From Brachionus manjavacas (Eukaryota > Rotifera > Eurotatoria > Ploima > Brachionidae), in contig JAHQIY010000004.1 in assembly GCA_019054805.1 (NCBI GenBank), positions 1,612,001 through 1,676,000 of the forward strand: a DNA stretch of 64,000 bases. Direction: 5' to 3'. The notes under the pieces are model-generated. The model was not told the DNA's origin, ran no database searches, and saw nothing but the letters and a program-made list of their open reading frames with translations. The translations under genes and the position numbers were made by a program. This document shows positions 19,730 to 31,300 of the stretch, one piece after another (within the stretch, counting starts at the first letter, position 1; each line of letters begins with the position of its first letter).

Positions 19730-20050
19730 AAGTCAAGTGCTGAGAAGTATACTGAATCACTTAAATGTCTGAGAAAACATCCATACCGAATTTATACAAC
19801 TAGAATTCATCTATATTTTCGATTTTGTTGGCTATTTGCTGGAATTTCAGAACATTTTCTTTATAATTCACGACGAATTTGATTGATCTTAATTCTGACC
19901 ATGTAGTTCTTTTGACATCGTCTGGCCTATAAGTTGCCAGCAGCAGGTGAGATTTCGACTCAGCCCATGTCAGGTTTTCTCTCTTTTTCTTTAGATTCGT
20001 GACTAATTGCAATTCATTTTCTCTTAAGAATTTGTTAACTGCAGTTACTA
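19730..20050 (-). pseudogene. Ty3/gypsy-type Gag fragment
   Basis: Minus-strand ORF 20012-19800 reads MQLVTNLKKKRENLTWAESK then SHLLLATYRPDD, WSELRSIKFVVNYKENVLKF and QQIANKIENIDEF. It can be continued past a stop as LYKFGMDV. The pattern LTW.EAK..LL..Y...., followed by SV.EY...F..IA..I and then L..F..G, is that of gypsy capsid domains. It is short and interrupted, with no protease or polymerase nearby. A family-level call only. Confidence 0.5.
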
Positions 20051-20229
20051 ATCTATTTTTATGTGATAAGTGGGGTTTATTACAAAAATTTTATTGTCAA
20101 AAAAATTAAGAAATTGATGTGAAAAAATCATGTCTATTTTAAATAACAAATTATTGTTAAGAAATTTATTTTCATTTAAAAAAAAATTAATATAATAAAA
20201 AAACAATAAATAAGTTTGAATTTCGGCAT

Positions 20230-20480
20230 ATGTATCTAAAATTCTTGAGCTAATTGCACCTCAACTTTTTCTAGGGCTCTTTTTCTTAACTTTTGTTTAG
20301 CCGGTTTTTGGAGATTCTTTTTCGACTTAGTGAACTACTAACTTGCCAACTATTTGTTCATCAGTAATAGAAGCCATCCATTCATCAATTAACTTTTGTT
20401 TTATAAAGTGCAGCTTTGGTTTGGCACTGGACATAACATTTAAAGCTTCTTTGTCTCAATAAATTTAACATTATTTTAGT
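20230..20480 (-). other. Unassigned coding-like segment
   Basis: On the minus strand one frame reads MSSAKPKLHFIKQKLIDEWM then ASITDEQIVGKLVVH before a stop, followed by a Lys/Ser-rich stretch. The composition is protein-like (DEWM, TDEQIVG), but it matches no family I recognise and may be transposon-derived. It lies between the HCN-B 3' end and the HCN-A promoter region. Confidence 0.3.
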
Positions 20481-20489
20481 CTAAATTTT

Positions 20490-20869
20490 CATGGATAGAC
20501 AATGAGATCAAACTTTTAAAAAATCATTTTCCTTTCTGTACTTTTTGTACCTTTTCAAAATATTATTTTATTTGGCCCTGTTCCTTTTTGTACTTTTTGC
20601 GATTAATGGAAATTTTAATCATTGTATTAAAACTTAAACGGGGTCCGGGGCGGAGCCCTGGTTTAGGGATTCGGGTATGCTGAAGGTAAGAAAAATATTA
20701 GTTAAATAAAAAATTTATATTTAAAATATTGATTTATAAAGGTTTTTTTATTACCATTAAGAACAAAAAGTACAAAAAGGAACAGGGCCAAATAAAATAA
20801 TATTCTGAAAAAGTACAAAAAGTACAGAAAGTATTTTAACTTTTAAATATTTTCATTGTCTATACCTCA
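20490..20869. mobile_element. Inverted-VNTR element, short copy
   Basis: Same termini as the 10.5 kb copy (CATGGATAGACAATGAGATC at the left, TTCATTGTCTATACCTC at the right) and the same GC-rich core (ACGGGGTCCGGGGCGGAGCC, then GGTATGCTGAAGGTAAG). It has only about one to one and a half repeat units on each side. The difference in length (380 against 959 bp) comes almost entirely from repeat number. No clear target duplication was found at this copy. Confidence 0.75.
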
Positions 20870-21225
20870 CTTCATTTTATCTTATAAGTTTTCGAATTTT
20901 TTAAATGAAATTGTATCAGATAAGATCTAAATTTAAATCAATTAACTAGAACCTCTTAAAACAGGTCTAGGGTGCAATTTATAATAAGAAAAACGAAACA
21001 GATTCGCTGCTAATTCTTATCAGTCTTGCTACCAGCAATGATTAAAAAAAACAAAAATCCAAAATTAATTATTTTATTTTTCATTGAAATTGGAACACTA
21101 TTGAATTTTACTATTTGATTAATTACAAGCCATTGAAAAAAAAATTCCAAAAAGACATTTTCAACAAAAACCTATAAACACTGATCGCAAGGGAATAGCT
21201 TTTCTAAATAAGCAATGACTAAAAT

Positions 21226-22305
21226 TTACAATGAAGCTTGTTCTTCAACATCAAAGCTTTTATTTTTGGCTTTTTTTTCAATTTCTGATGAATTTGATGT
21301 GTTTTGGGCTTCATGCTTTACCAAGCTTTCTTGTTCAATCTTTAAATCTTGTTGACTGCCAATAATGCTCGGATTTTTGCCCAATTTGTTCAACCGCTCA
21401 GTTGCCACTGACTCCATAGTTTGTCTCATCATCGGATACTGCTCCAGCACATTGTAAAAATGATCAACAGACAGCGAATACAAGTTGCAGTATGTGACAG
21501 CCTGACAACTGGCCACTCGAGTCGCCCTAGTCAACAAACATATCTCGCCAAAGAAAGATCCATCGCCAAGAGTGGTAATTATTTCATTGTTTGTCTTTAA
21601 AACATTTATTTTTCCTTCTTGAATAAAATACATCTTTGTTCCAATGGTTCCCTCTCGACAAACCATATCACCAGGCTGGTAAACTTCAAAATTTAGCTTG
21701 GTAAGCAAATCTGATATGAAATTTGGATCCGCTTGGGCAAAAAGTGGTGCAGATGAAATCAAAGAGCGGCAATTGTGGTTAATAATGTCGAATTTTAGTT
21801 TTTCAGATATTTCATTTAAAATTTCTTCCTCGTCGAACATTTTGCCTTGAAAGCGGTGTTCATAGTAGTCAATAACACGATTTCGTAGGTCACGCGGAAA
21901 CTTTCGCCAAGCCATGTATTCACGCACTAGTTTATACTTCTGATTATACATGCGTCGCGAAGGATCATAGCTTTGAATAAGGGCGCTCACAAGACCTATG
22001 GTCACAGCATAGCACATGGCACCAGTGACCATACTGAGCATGGTGAGCCACATGTCCGTGTAGGTCTGGGGCGGATAGCGGCCGTAGCCGATGCAGAGCA
22101 TGTGTGACAAAGCTTTGAATAGAGCCAGTGAGTACTGTTCGGTCCATGTGGCATTTTCCAATTTGTTCAAGGCGATCCATGATTGGGCTGGAAATGACTG
22201 GAGCATTGGTACCAAAAATTGTAAGCATCCATTCCAATGGGCAAGTAGAATAATTAATCCAACTAGCTTAAAAATTCTCATCACCATACTTGCTACACTC
22301 AAAAT
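21226..22305 (-). CDS. HCN-B exon 3 (S5, pore, S6, C-linker, CNBD)
   Basis: The acceptor TTTTCATACAG precedes ATTTTGAGTGTAGC. It has 359 codons and a stop. The pore (CIGYGRY) and CNBD contacts ([12 protein letters not shown]) are present. The tail is Lys/Glu/Ser-rich ([19 protein letters not shown]). About 130 bp (21422-21553) is shared with both paralogues with a single difference. About 100 bp of the pore region (about 22030-22130) is nearly identical to HCN-C only. Confidence 0.93.
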   Translation of the reverse strand: MLSVASMVMRIFKLVGLIILLAHWNGCLQFLVPMLQSFPAQSWIALNKLENATWTEQYSLALFKALSHMLCIGYGRYPPQTYTDMWLTMLSMVTGAMCYAVTIGLVSALIQSYDPSRRMYNQKYKLVREYMAWRKFPRDLRNRVIDYYEHRFQGKMFDEEEILNEISEKLKFDIINHNCRSLISSAPLFAQADPNFISDLLTKLNFEVYQPGDMVCREGTIGTKMYFIQEGKINVLKTNNEIITTLGDGSFFGEICLLTRATRVASCQAVTYCNLYSLSVDHFYNVLEQYPMMRQTMESVATERLNKLGKNPSIIGSQQDLKIEQESLVKHEAQNTSNSSEIEKKAKNKSFDVEEQASL

Positions 22306-25300
22306 CTGTATGAAAAAAAATTATCTTATTTTCATTGTTTAAATGACTTAAAATTTATTAAAAACACTTGAATTTTTTTTTAATTTGAAATGGCCCGAAA
22401 CGGGCACATACTAATTTGACATGATGGTTGACGGGAGCGAGAGATAATATTATCAAACCACAAAAATACTAAAAAATACCACATAAACCACATAATAAAA
22501 TTGAAAATAAAAAAACTATTGCTCACATTTATTTAAATAAAGATAAAGAAAAAATATTTTTTTTTCAATTTTTTTCAAGAGGGCCAAATAAAATAATTAG
22601 AAAAAGTACAAAAAGTACAGAAAGTACAAAAAGGAACAGGGCCAAATAAAATAATATTTTGAAAAGGTACAAAAAGTACAGAAAGGAAAATGTTTTTTTA
22701 AAAGTTTGATCTCATTGTCTATCCATGACTCATTTTTGAGAGATAATTAAAAAAATAATTTGTTTTCTTTGAGGATTGAAAATTGAATATTAGAGTCATA
22801 GATTCGAAAATATTAAGAAATGTAAAATTTGTGGAGTATGACTCCATCCATTCATTTTATGTGTCATGTCTTAAAACACATATTTATTTGGACATAGATA
22901 GTCAAAATTATATGTGTAGTAAGAAATAACTACATCCACATGAATAAATAAAATAACAAGCTCTTAAAAATAATAAATAAGCCATAAGAGATTAATTTTT
23001 ATAACAACTTAATAAATAAATCATACTATACTTTCCTGATTTTTTCTATTATTGTTTAAGTTTTTATTTTGTATTATTTTATTTTAAAAAAATATAAAGT
23101 AATTTAAATAAAAATTTCTAAACGATAAATTTATTATCCAAATATATATTTTTTTAGATAAATTTTATGTGTCTCTAGTCACTTTGGCTTATTAAACAAT
23201 TTAATGTGGACGGAGTCACACTCAAATTTGTGACACCCAATTGAAAAAAAAAATTTTTTTTTTATTTAAATAAATGTGAGCTATAGTCTTTTTATTTTTT
23301 ATTAAATTATTTTTTTAGATGGTTTAAATTAAAAATGGTTGATAATTAATAACTTGATTTAAAATAAATTTATATTTATTTTTTGTTGTTATATTTAATC
23401 TGTGATACGTGGTTTAATTTCCTATTTTTGTGCTAACGGTTTACAATGGTCCGACGGCAGCTTTACGTAAATTTTCTTAAAGCACGATTGTGAAATTTCG
23501 TGAATTTACATGTTTCACGTAAAGTGTAAAAGGGTCAAAAAAAAGCGTTGTTTTATTAGAAGAATTAGACAATAACTGCTTGGAACGGAAAAAAGATTGG
23601 GTTATAAACAGGTTCTTTACATTTTATATTTCAAAAATAATTAAAAGCTAATTTTTTTAAATAAAGCAAATGACAAATATGTCCCCGACACATTGTCTTT
23701 TTGAAAAATTAGTTTAATAAATCTTCTTAAAGCAAAATTTACAAGGACTAATTATTAATTATTTTAATACGATGATCCATTCAAAAGTTATGCTAAAAAT
23801 TCATTTTTTTTCATAAAATTCATATTCAGTTTTTTTCCACTAATCTAGTTATATTACCAATAATTTTATTTTAAACCAAATTTTGATTACAATAATCATA
23901 AATTTAATAAAAAAAAATATCGAAAGACGCATAAAAAATAGCAAAATTAAAATACGGCTCTTTTTAATTCTTCTTTCCTTGATTTCTTTGACCATTTCAT
24001 TTGCTTATGATAATGTGATAATAGATTCGAAAATATCAAGAAATGTAAAATTTGTGACACGCAGTTCAATAAAAAAAATATTATTTTTTTATTTGAATAA
24101 ACATAGAAATAGTTTTTTTTGTTTTGCTATTTTTTGTACTTCTTTTGATGTTTTTTTTATTAAATTTGTGATTATTGTAATCAAAACATGGTTTAAAATA
24201 TAATTTTGAACTTGAATACTCAATTTTCTAAGAATAAACAAAAATGAATAAAATCATATTTTAATAATCAATAGAAACACAATCAATCGAGTCAGAGCTC
24301 AGTACTCAATTAGCTTTATTAACAGCAAACGATAACTCAACTCAAACAGTCCAAAAAAGAGGAAGAGGACGTCCGAGAAAAACTGATTTGGTTCAAACAT
24401 CAAATGTCACTCAAAAGAGTAAAAAGAGAAAAATAAATCAAAATTGATTAATTAATAGAATATTTTTATCGAATAATTTATTTTTTTTTTTATTTTTTTT
24501 TTTACCTGGAAATTTTAAAAAGCCTAGTAAAGCAAAAAATACAAAAATGTTTTTTTAAAAAAGCTATAATAAGCTATAATTAAATATGCTATTAAACTAA
24601 GGCCTGGTAATATAAATTTATTAACAAATAAAGCTTTTTAATCAATGAGCTTTAAATAATAATTTTATAAAAATCTAATTTTGAACTATTACCAACAAAA
24701 AATGCTTTTGATCTTTCTTTGTTCTCTTCAATGAACTTGTAAAAGAATTTAATTGAAAAAAATTACCATCTTTTGGAAAAATTTTAAAATAGAAAAGGTT
24801 TCATATCGTAAACTTGCTATCCAGTATCATCAAAATGGCTCGAGAATTATTTACTATTGGTAAGTCATCTAGTCTCAGAACTGCTGTAGTAATAAGAATG
24901 AAAAACTTGAAATACACAGATATTCTTTTAACATACACAGACTTTTTAAAATGAAATAAAAAATGCTGTCAATTGTTTCACGACAAGAGTAAGAGAAGTA
25001 AAAAAAGCTTTAGGAAATTTTTGTCTTTAATTTATTAGATAATTTTTTTAATCACTAAAACTGGTATTTAACCCTTATTGATAATTATTAAAAAAGCTTT
25101 ATTAAATAATAAATCAAATCTGACTTTTTCTTTTTGACCTGGAGCAATCTGCATAAAATTGCCATCAACCATTATGTCAAATCAGTTGTGCATGTTTAAA
25201 AAAACAAAATGACAGTCGCTAACTTGACTTGATTTTACAATTTTGCGTCACCCAAATTTAATCTCTGCAATATTTTGTTCTTTGTTCAAAAAATTCACAA

Positions 25301-28300
25301 TGCCTAAATTTTTGAGAATAAAAATAATAAAACCAATCACTTACCCTTTCCCATTGATGAAGGTATCGAACTAATCGACTGAGCCGAAGCAAACGCAGCA
25401 AACTAAGCAATTTGATCAGACGCAGAGCCTTGAAGGCTCGCCCAGTTTGAGCAAGTTTACCTGTATCATTTTCTTGAACCAACAAAAATATGTAGTCGAA
25501 TGGAATAGAACTAAGAACGTCTACAAAAAACCAAGTTTTAATATAGTGTTTGGCTATTTTCTTTGGCCGAAGAATTATCTCATTTCCATAATTATTTCGC
25601 ATAATACCTTTTTAAGAATTTAAAATTTAAAAATTTTAAATTGATACCATCTGAATTTATTTTAAAAAGGAATTATTATGACATACAGTCGAGTCTGGAT
25701 AATACGATGTGTTTGGGCGCAAAAAATGGACATCGTATTAACCAATATCGTATTAATCAAATTTGCATGTTAAAGGATGGGAAGAAAAAAATTGAAAATA
25801 AATTTTTTTTAAGGAATTATTGTTTAATTAAAAATAATAAATAGATTAAAAGAAAAATATTTATCAATTTTACTTTGAAAAGACTGATCGACGCTACAAA
25901 ATTGATCCATTTTGGACAACTGATCAATGAATAAAGAACAGTCTTCGTTCTTTTGGGAAAAATACAATCGTAGTTTATCTATGCATTAGTTTTAAAGGTA
26001 ATATTATGCCTTTTTTTAAATCCGTTTAACCATCCATTGATAGCTTTAAAATCAGTTTGATTTAGCATAGTTTGCATATTTAAAAGCCTGGGCTTGAATC
26101 AATCAATAATTAGAACCTCTCATTCTTTTAGAGCTAGGATTGATTAAATTTTTTACATATAAGTTTTTTATCTTTTCCTGATTCTCTGCATTAAGAATAG
26201 AAGAAACAACCCGGGATTCAACCCGGGATTTAAATAACGCAAAATTTCACGCAAAAAAACGCATCTACAAACAAACGCCTGTTTTTATGCATAAACGCGT
26301 AATAATCTTTAACAAAACAGCATTTTTAACGTGTTTTTAAGATTTTATAAAAATAATGGCAAAAGTTCAAAATATAAATAAATAAATCAAAAAAGTTGAT
26401 TTCATACGAAATTTAAAATCTCTTATTATTTTTGAAAGCATAAAAAAAAATTTTAAAAATTATTTGTGTATTAACGCATCGTGATCTTCTTTGTTTTTGA
26501 GAGAAAAGTGGAGTTATGTGTATTTACGCACTAAAATGAGAGCTCAATATTTTTCAGCAAAAAATAATGAAAGATTGATTTTTTTGATTGATATTTTGAC
26601 GTAATTGTTTTTTCAAAAAAAAACAATCGTGTTCATGAATGATTTTTAGTGATTTAAATAATATTTTAAGAATTATTGAAATGATGCTTTTTTTTATTCA
26701 AAGTAAATTAACAAAAAATAAAACAAAATAAGAAGGAAGCGTAATTAAAGATTTCTCTGAATTTATTATTTGATAAAAGATTCATAAAAGAAAATTTAGT
26801 TTTAATCTGACAATTTTTTAATAGACTGGCGAATATGGTATTTTACTGGCAACAAAAAAACATAGTGGAGGTATTCGGTTAGAGTTGATCTCTTTAAGCG
26901 TTTTTGATTTATTATAATTATATGTAGGATGTTAAAAGTTCTTCATGAATGGAAAAATAATTGGATTAAAGTTTTTGTTGAGCATGATGATACATCCAAT
27001 TAAAAAGACAATCTTTGATAGTTGATATAAGTTAAATCGTAATTGATTCATTGATTAAAACTTCTCATGTATTGACATGTTCAGCTACCAATTAAAACCA
27101 ACATTTCCTTTTTATAACATTAATCAATCAACTAACATAAAATTTAAATTTTCATTTTTCTTAAATTTACACTTTTCAACAATTCAACTTTTATTTAAAT
27201 TTTTTTTATTAGATCAATCTTGTACAAAAATTCGGTCACCCTACGAATAGCCAGCTGACTCAGAAACAAATAAACAAGAATATTCAACAACATCACTAAC
27301 AAAAGCATTACAATGGAAGTCAGTATGATATCAAGAATCGTTGAATTTGTTAATAGTGTTGTGAGTTTTTTTGTTAAAGACTTAAATTTTTCTAAGGCAA
27401 CCAATTTATAATCATCGTTTTTTTATTTTTGTTTGACTTGACATTAATTAATTAATTCAACTTTTAATTTGAAAAAAAATATCTCTTGCTGTATTTTGTT
27501 TTTATAATCTATTTCTTTATTTAATTTTTATTATTTTGTATTTATTATTTTATTTTTTATAATAAATTCGCCAACCTAGTTACATTCATACCTTTTTTAT
27601 TAATTTTTTATTAATATGCAAAATAATATTTTTTTATAATCTCGATATAACGGGCATTTATTAGTTTATTTTAAGTAAAAAATTAGACGTTTTTATGCAT
27701 TTTGATGCAGTGTGCTTAAATGCGTCTAAATGAAAGATCCTATGACACCGAAAGTTATTTAATAAACGCGATTTTATGCTTAGATTTACTCAATTCTACA
27801 CTTGCTTTTACGCGTAATATTTTGCGTAATTTTAATCTCGGTAATGTAAATAAAAAAGCACATCCCAAATTTGGATATTGGAATTCCCAATACAAATAAT
27901 TCATAATTAGACAAAACAAATGAATAAAAAACTAGTCCAAAAAATTCAAATAATGGATCAGTCCATAACATAATTCATTATAGCTGAAATATATTCAATT
28001 CTAACTCTCAACCGATCAAATAAGTACAAGTCGCTAAAAAGCGAAACTAACTTAACTTTCGGGAAAGCAATAAATTTTAAAATCTGACAGAAAAAAGAGA
28101 ATTAAAATGGTTTAATTTTTTAGCTTTGAAATTGACAAAATGTATCTACTGTTGAAAAACAGTGGAAAAGTGCGATGTTTCAAATATTTGAAACATCGTA
28201 TTAGGGTGAACCAGAATTGAATAAGAAGAACAATTTTTAGATTATGTGAACAAATTGAAAAAAGCTATTTAATAGAATGCATAATTCTCGAAACTATATA

Positions 28301-31300
28301 TTTTTTTTATTTATATTTTTTTTATTTATTTTTTTACATTATGTGGTATCAAAAATCTATCATGTGGCTGAAAGGAAGGACTAAGTCTCCATTCCAACCG
28401 GCCAAGGCTTCACCTAAATTATTTTTTTAAATAAATAAATAAAATAATTCTCGAAACTGATATTAAAATTAGTTAATAATTATTTGATTAAGTGCTATTT
28501 TTAAAGCTCCTTTTAATTTGAAGGAGCTTTAAAAATAGCTTAGCATTTGCTATGATCTGGTTGACTTGGTATTACTCTTTCCATAATTCCAAATACCTAG
28601 ATGCGCTCTCCTCTTAAATCTTTGCCTTTCAGCATCAAACAATAAAAATTAAGGAAATTTTAAATCGACTAAATTTAAAATCGACTAAATTTAATTTGAC
28701 TTTGGGGGACATAATTTCATCTGTTTCGCAAAATTTTCCTACTCCGCCAAACTTTAAATTTCCTGTTAAATTATATTATTTATCTTTTTTTTAATAATTA
28801 CATTAGCTTTTTTCTAACTAGATGAAACAATTTCAAAATAAGTGAACAATTTTTAGATTAGGTCAACTAATAGTTCATAAAACATGAGAACAAGAATTGT
28901 TCTAGTAACAGGTGAACCATAGTTTTGCTAAGCGACTAGACCCGAAAAACTTTGTTTTCTTCTTATAAAATTTTGACAAAAGTGATAATTTATTTTCGTT
29001 TGGTGCATTTTAACAAATACTTAATTTATGAAAAAAAGGAAAAAATAGCGTAGATAGTTTTTTAAACTACAAAAATTATCTTTAGGGATCATCATATCAC
29101 AAACCCAAAGTATGGTTCACCTGTTATTGGAACAATTCTTGTTCTCAGGTTTTATGAACTATTAGTTGACCTAAAAATAACAACAAAGTTTTTCATGCTT
29201 GCAATATTAACTAAAAGTTATTATTTTTTCTGAAACTGAAAAAAATATTCGAAACATCGCACTTTTTCAATGTTATTTCAACATTAGATACATATTGTAA
29301 TTCAAACACAAAAAATTAAATCATATTTTAAACGAGTTAAATTTTTACTTGTACAATTGAAAAAAAATCTTAGAAATCCTTTTTTTAAATTTTAAAAAAT
29401 CATTTTGATTTTAATTTAAATACAATCGTTGAAAATGTTCATAAATATTCAAACCTTTCATTTATGACTTAAAAAAGTTAAAATTAAATTAATTAATTGT
29501 ATTAATCAATAAAAAATTTAATAATAATAATAATAATAATATTTGGCTACAAAATGTTTTTTTTCAATTTTTTTTACATTCAATGATTTCTTTGAAAAAA
29601 CAAATATATTCACTAGTTCTAGTGAATATTTTTGATTCTGGTTAAATTAAAAAGAATACAAATTTTGAAAAATTAGCTTGCCTTTAAAAAAATTGAGGCA
29701 ATTTTTTTCGATTTGTCTAAAAAAAGGCTACTAAAAATACTAACAATTTTTTAATTTATAAGAAAAAATGATTGACGTTTGTTTAGATCAACAGATTAGA
29801 TTTAAACAAGCAGATACTTACTGATTAGAGTTAACAAGATTTAAACTCGTTCTATTTTACCAAAAAGTTTAATTTCAAATTTGAAAATGCTTGCATTATT
29901 AATTTAGAATTATTTTTTTATTTAAAACTGAAAAAAAAATTTGATTCATCGCACCTTTTCAATGCTATTTGAACAGTATATTCAAACAAAAAAAATAAAC
30001 CAAATAAACTTTATTATTACATTTTGTTCTGTTCTAATTTAATTAAATCTTTTAACGGATTCAATTAATAAAGGTATTTGTGTGCATTCCTTGTACACCG
30101 ACTAAACAAAATCGTTTGATAAAGTTCCTCACCCAAAACTTATTTACAATTTTGAAAAATATGGTATACAGGGTAATTTATAATCGTGGATAAAGGGTTT
30201 TTTGACTGAGGGGAGCCAAAGAGTTGTTTTGAGAGAATCAGTATCATCTTGGGAGGAGGTCTCAAGTAGTGTGCCTCAAGGTTCTGTACTTGGACCAATT
30301 TTATTTGTCGTCTATATAAATGATTTACTAGAAGTGTAAGAGAGCCCGTGTAAGGTGTATGCGGATGATAACAAGTTACTTAATATTTGGAAATCTATCC
30401 CAAACAATAAATTGCATAACGACATAATAAAACTAGAACGATGGTCGATGGATTGGGAAGTGGAACTAAATGGCAATAAATGAAAAGTTTTCTATTATGG
30501 AAAGAATTACGAATAATCTTCAAGCAATGGTGAAAAAGATTTGGGAGTGATTGTTTCTAGTGATTTAAAATGGCAAAATCAAGTGAATTTATCAGTAAAC
30601 AAAGCTAATAAAGTCCTTGGTATTTTAAGATATGGTTTCTCTTGACTTAGTAAAAATGCATTCAAGCTTTTATACCAGTCTCTTGTTAGAACTCAACTTG
30701 AATATGCGATTTGTGTTTGGAGCCCAGTTCAAAAACGTGACATAAACATGTTGGAAAAAGCACAAGAAAGGGCTACAAAATTGGTTGATGACTTTCACGG
30801 TGTTGAATATGAAGAAAGACTCAAACAACTATCACTAGGCTCTTTAAGTAAGAGACGTGTTCGTGGTGACTTAATCCAGTTCTTTAAAATCATCCATGTC
30901 TATGAGAGAGTGAATCTTGTCAATGGAATTAATTATGCGAATAACAACCGGATGATCAGGGGAAATCAGTTCAGGTCAAATTGTGAATTGGCCAAAACCA
31001 GTCAGAGCAAACATACGTTTTTAATATATCGTATTGTACCAATTTGGAATAAATTGCCTAAAGAATTAGTTATAGCGAAAAGTTTGAATAGCTTCAAAGC
31101 TCAATTAGACGAATGGATGAATGGAAACTGCTAAAGCTCATTTATGGGCTAGGTACTTACTGTACCGCATCTCAATGCAGCAGTTTATAATACTACTACT
31201 ACTACTATAATGATCGTATTTAAACGAACTTCACATACCCTACAAATACAATTTTAAGTCAAATAGGAATTAAAATTGTAATTTCCCAACTTCATTGTAA

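Noticed and set aside
27195..27404. Small membrane-protein-like ORF in HCN-B intron 1
   Set aside because: The frame has no ATG (it opens with TTG after an in-frame TAA), no splice acceptor and lies within an AT-rich candidate transposon; the hydrophobic stretch can arise from T-rich sequence.
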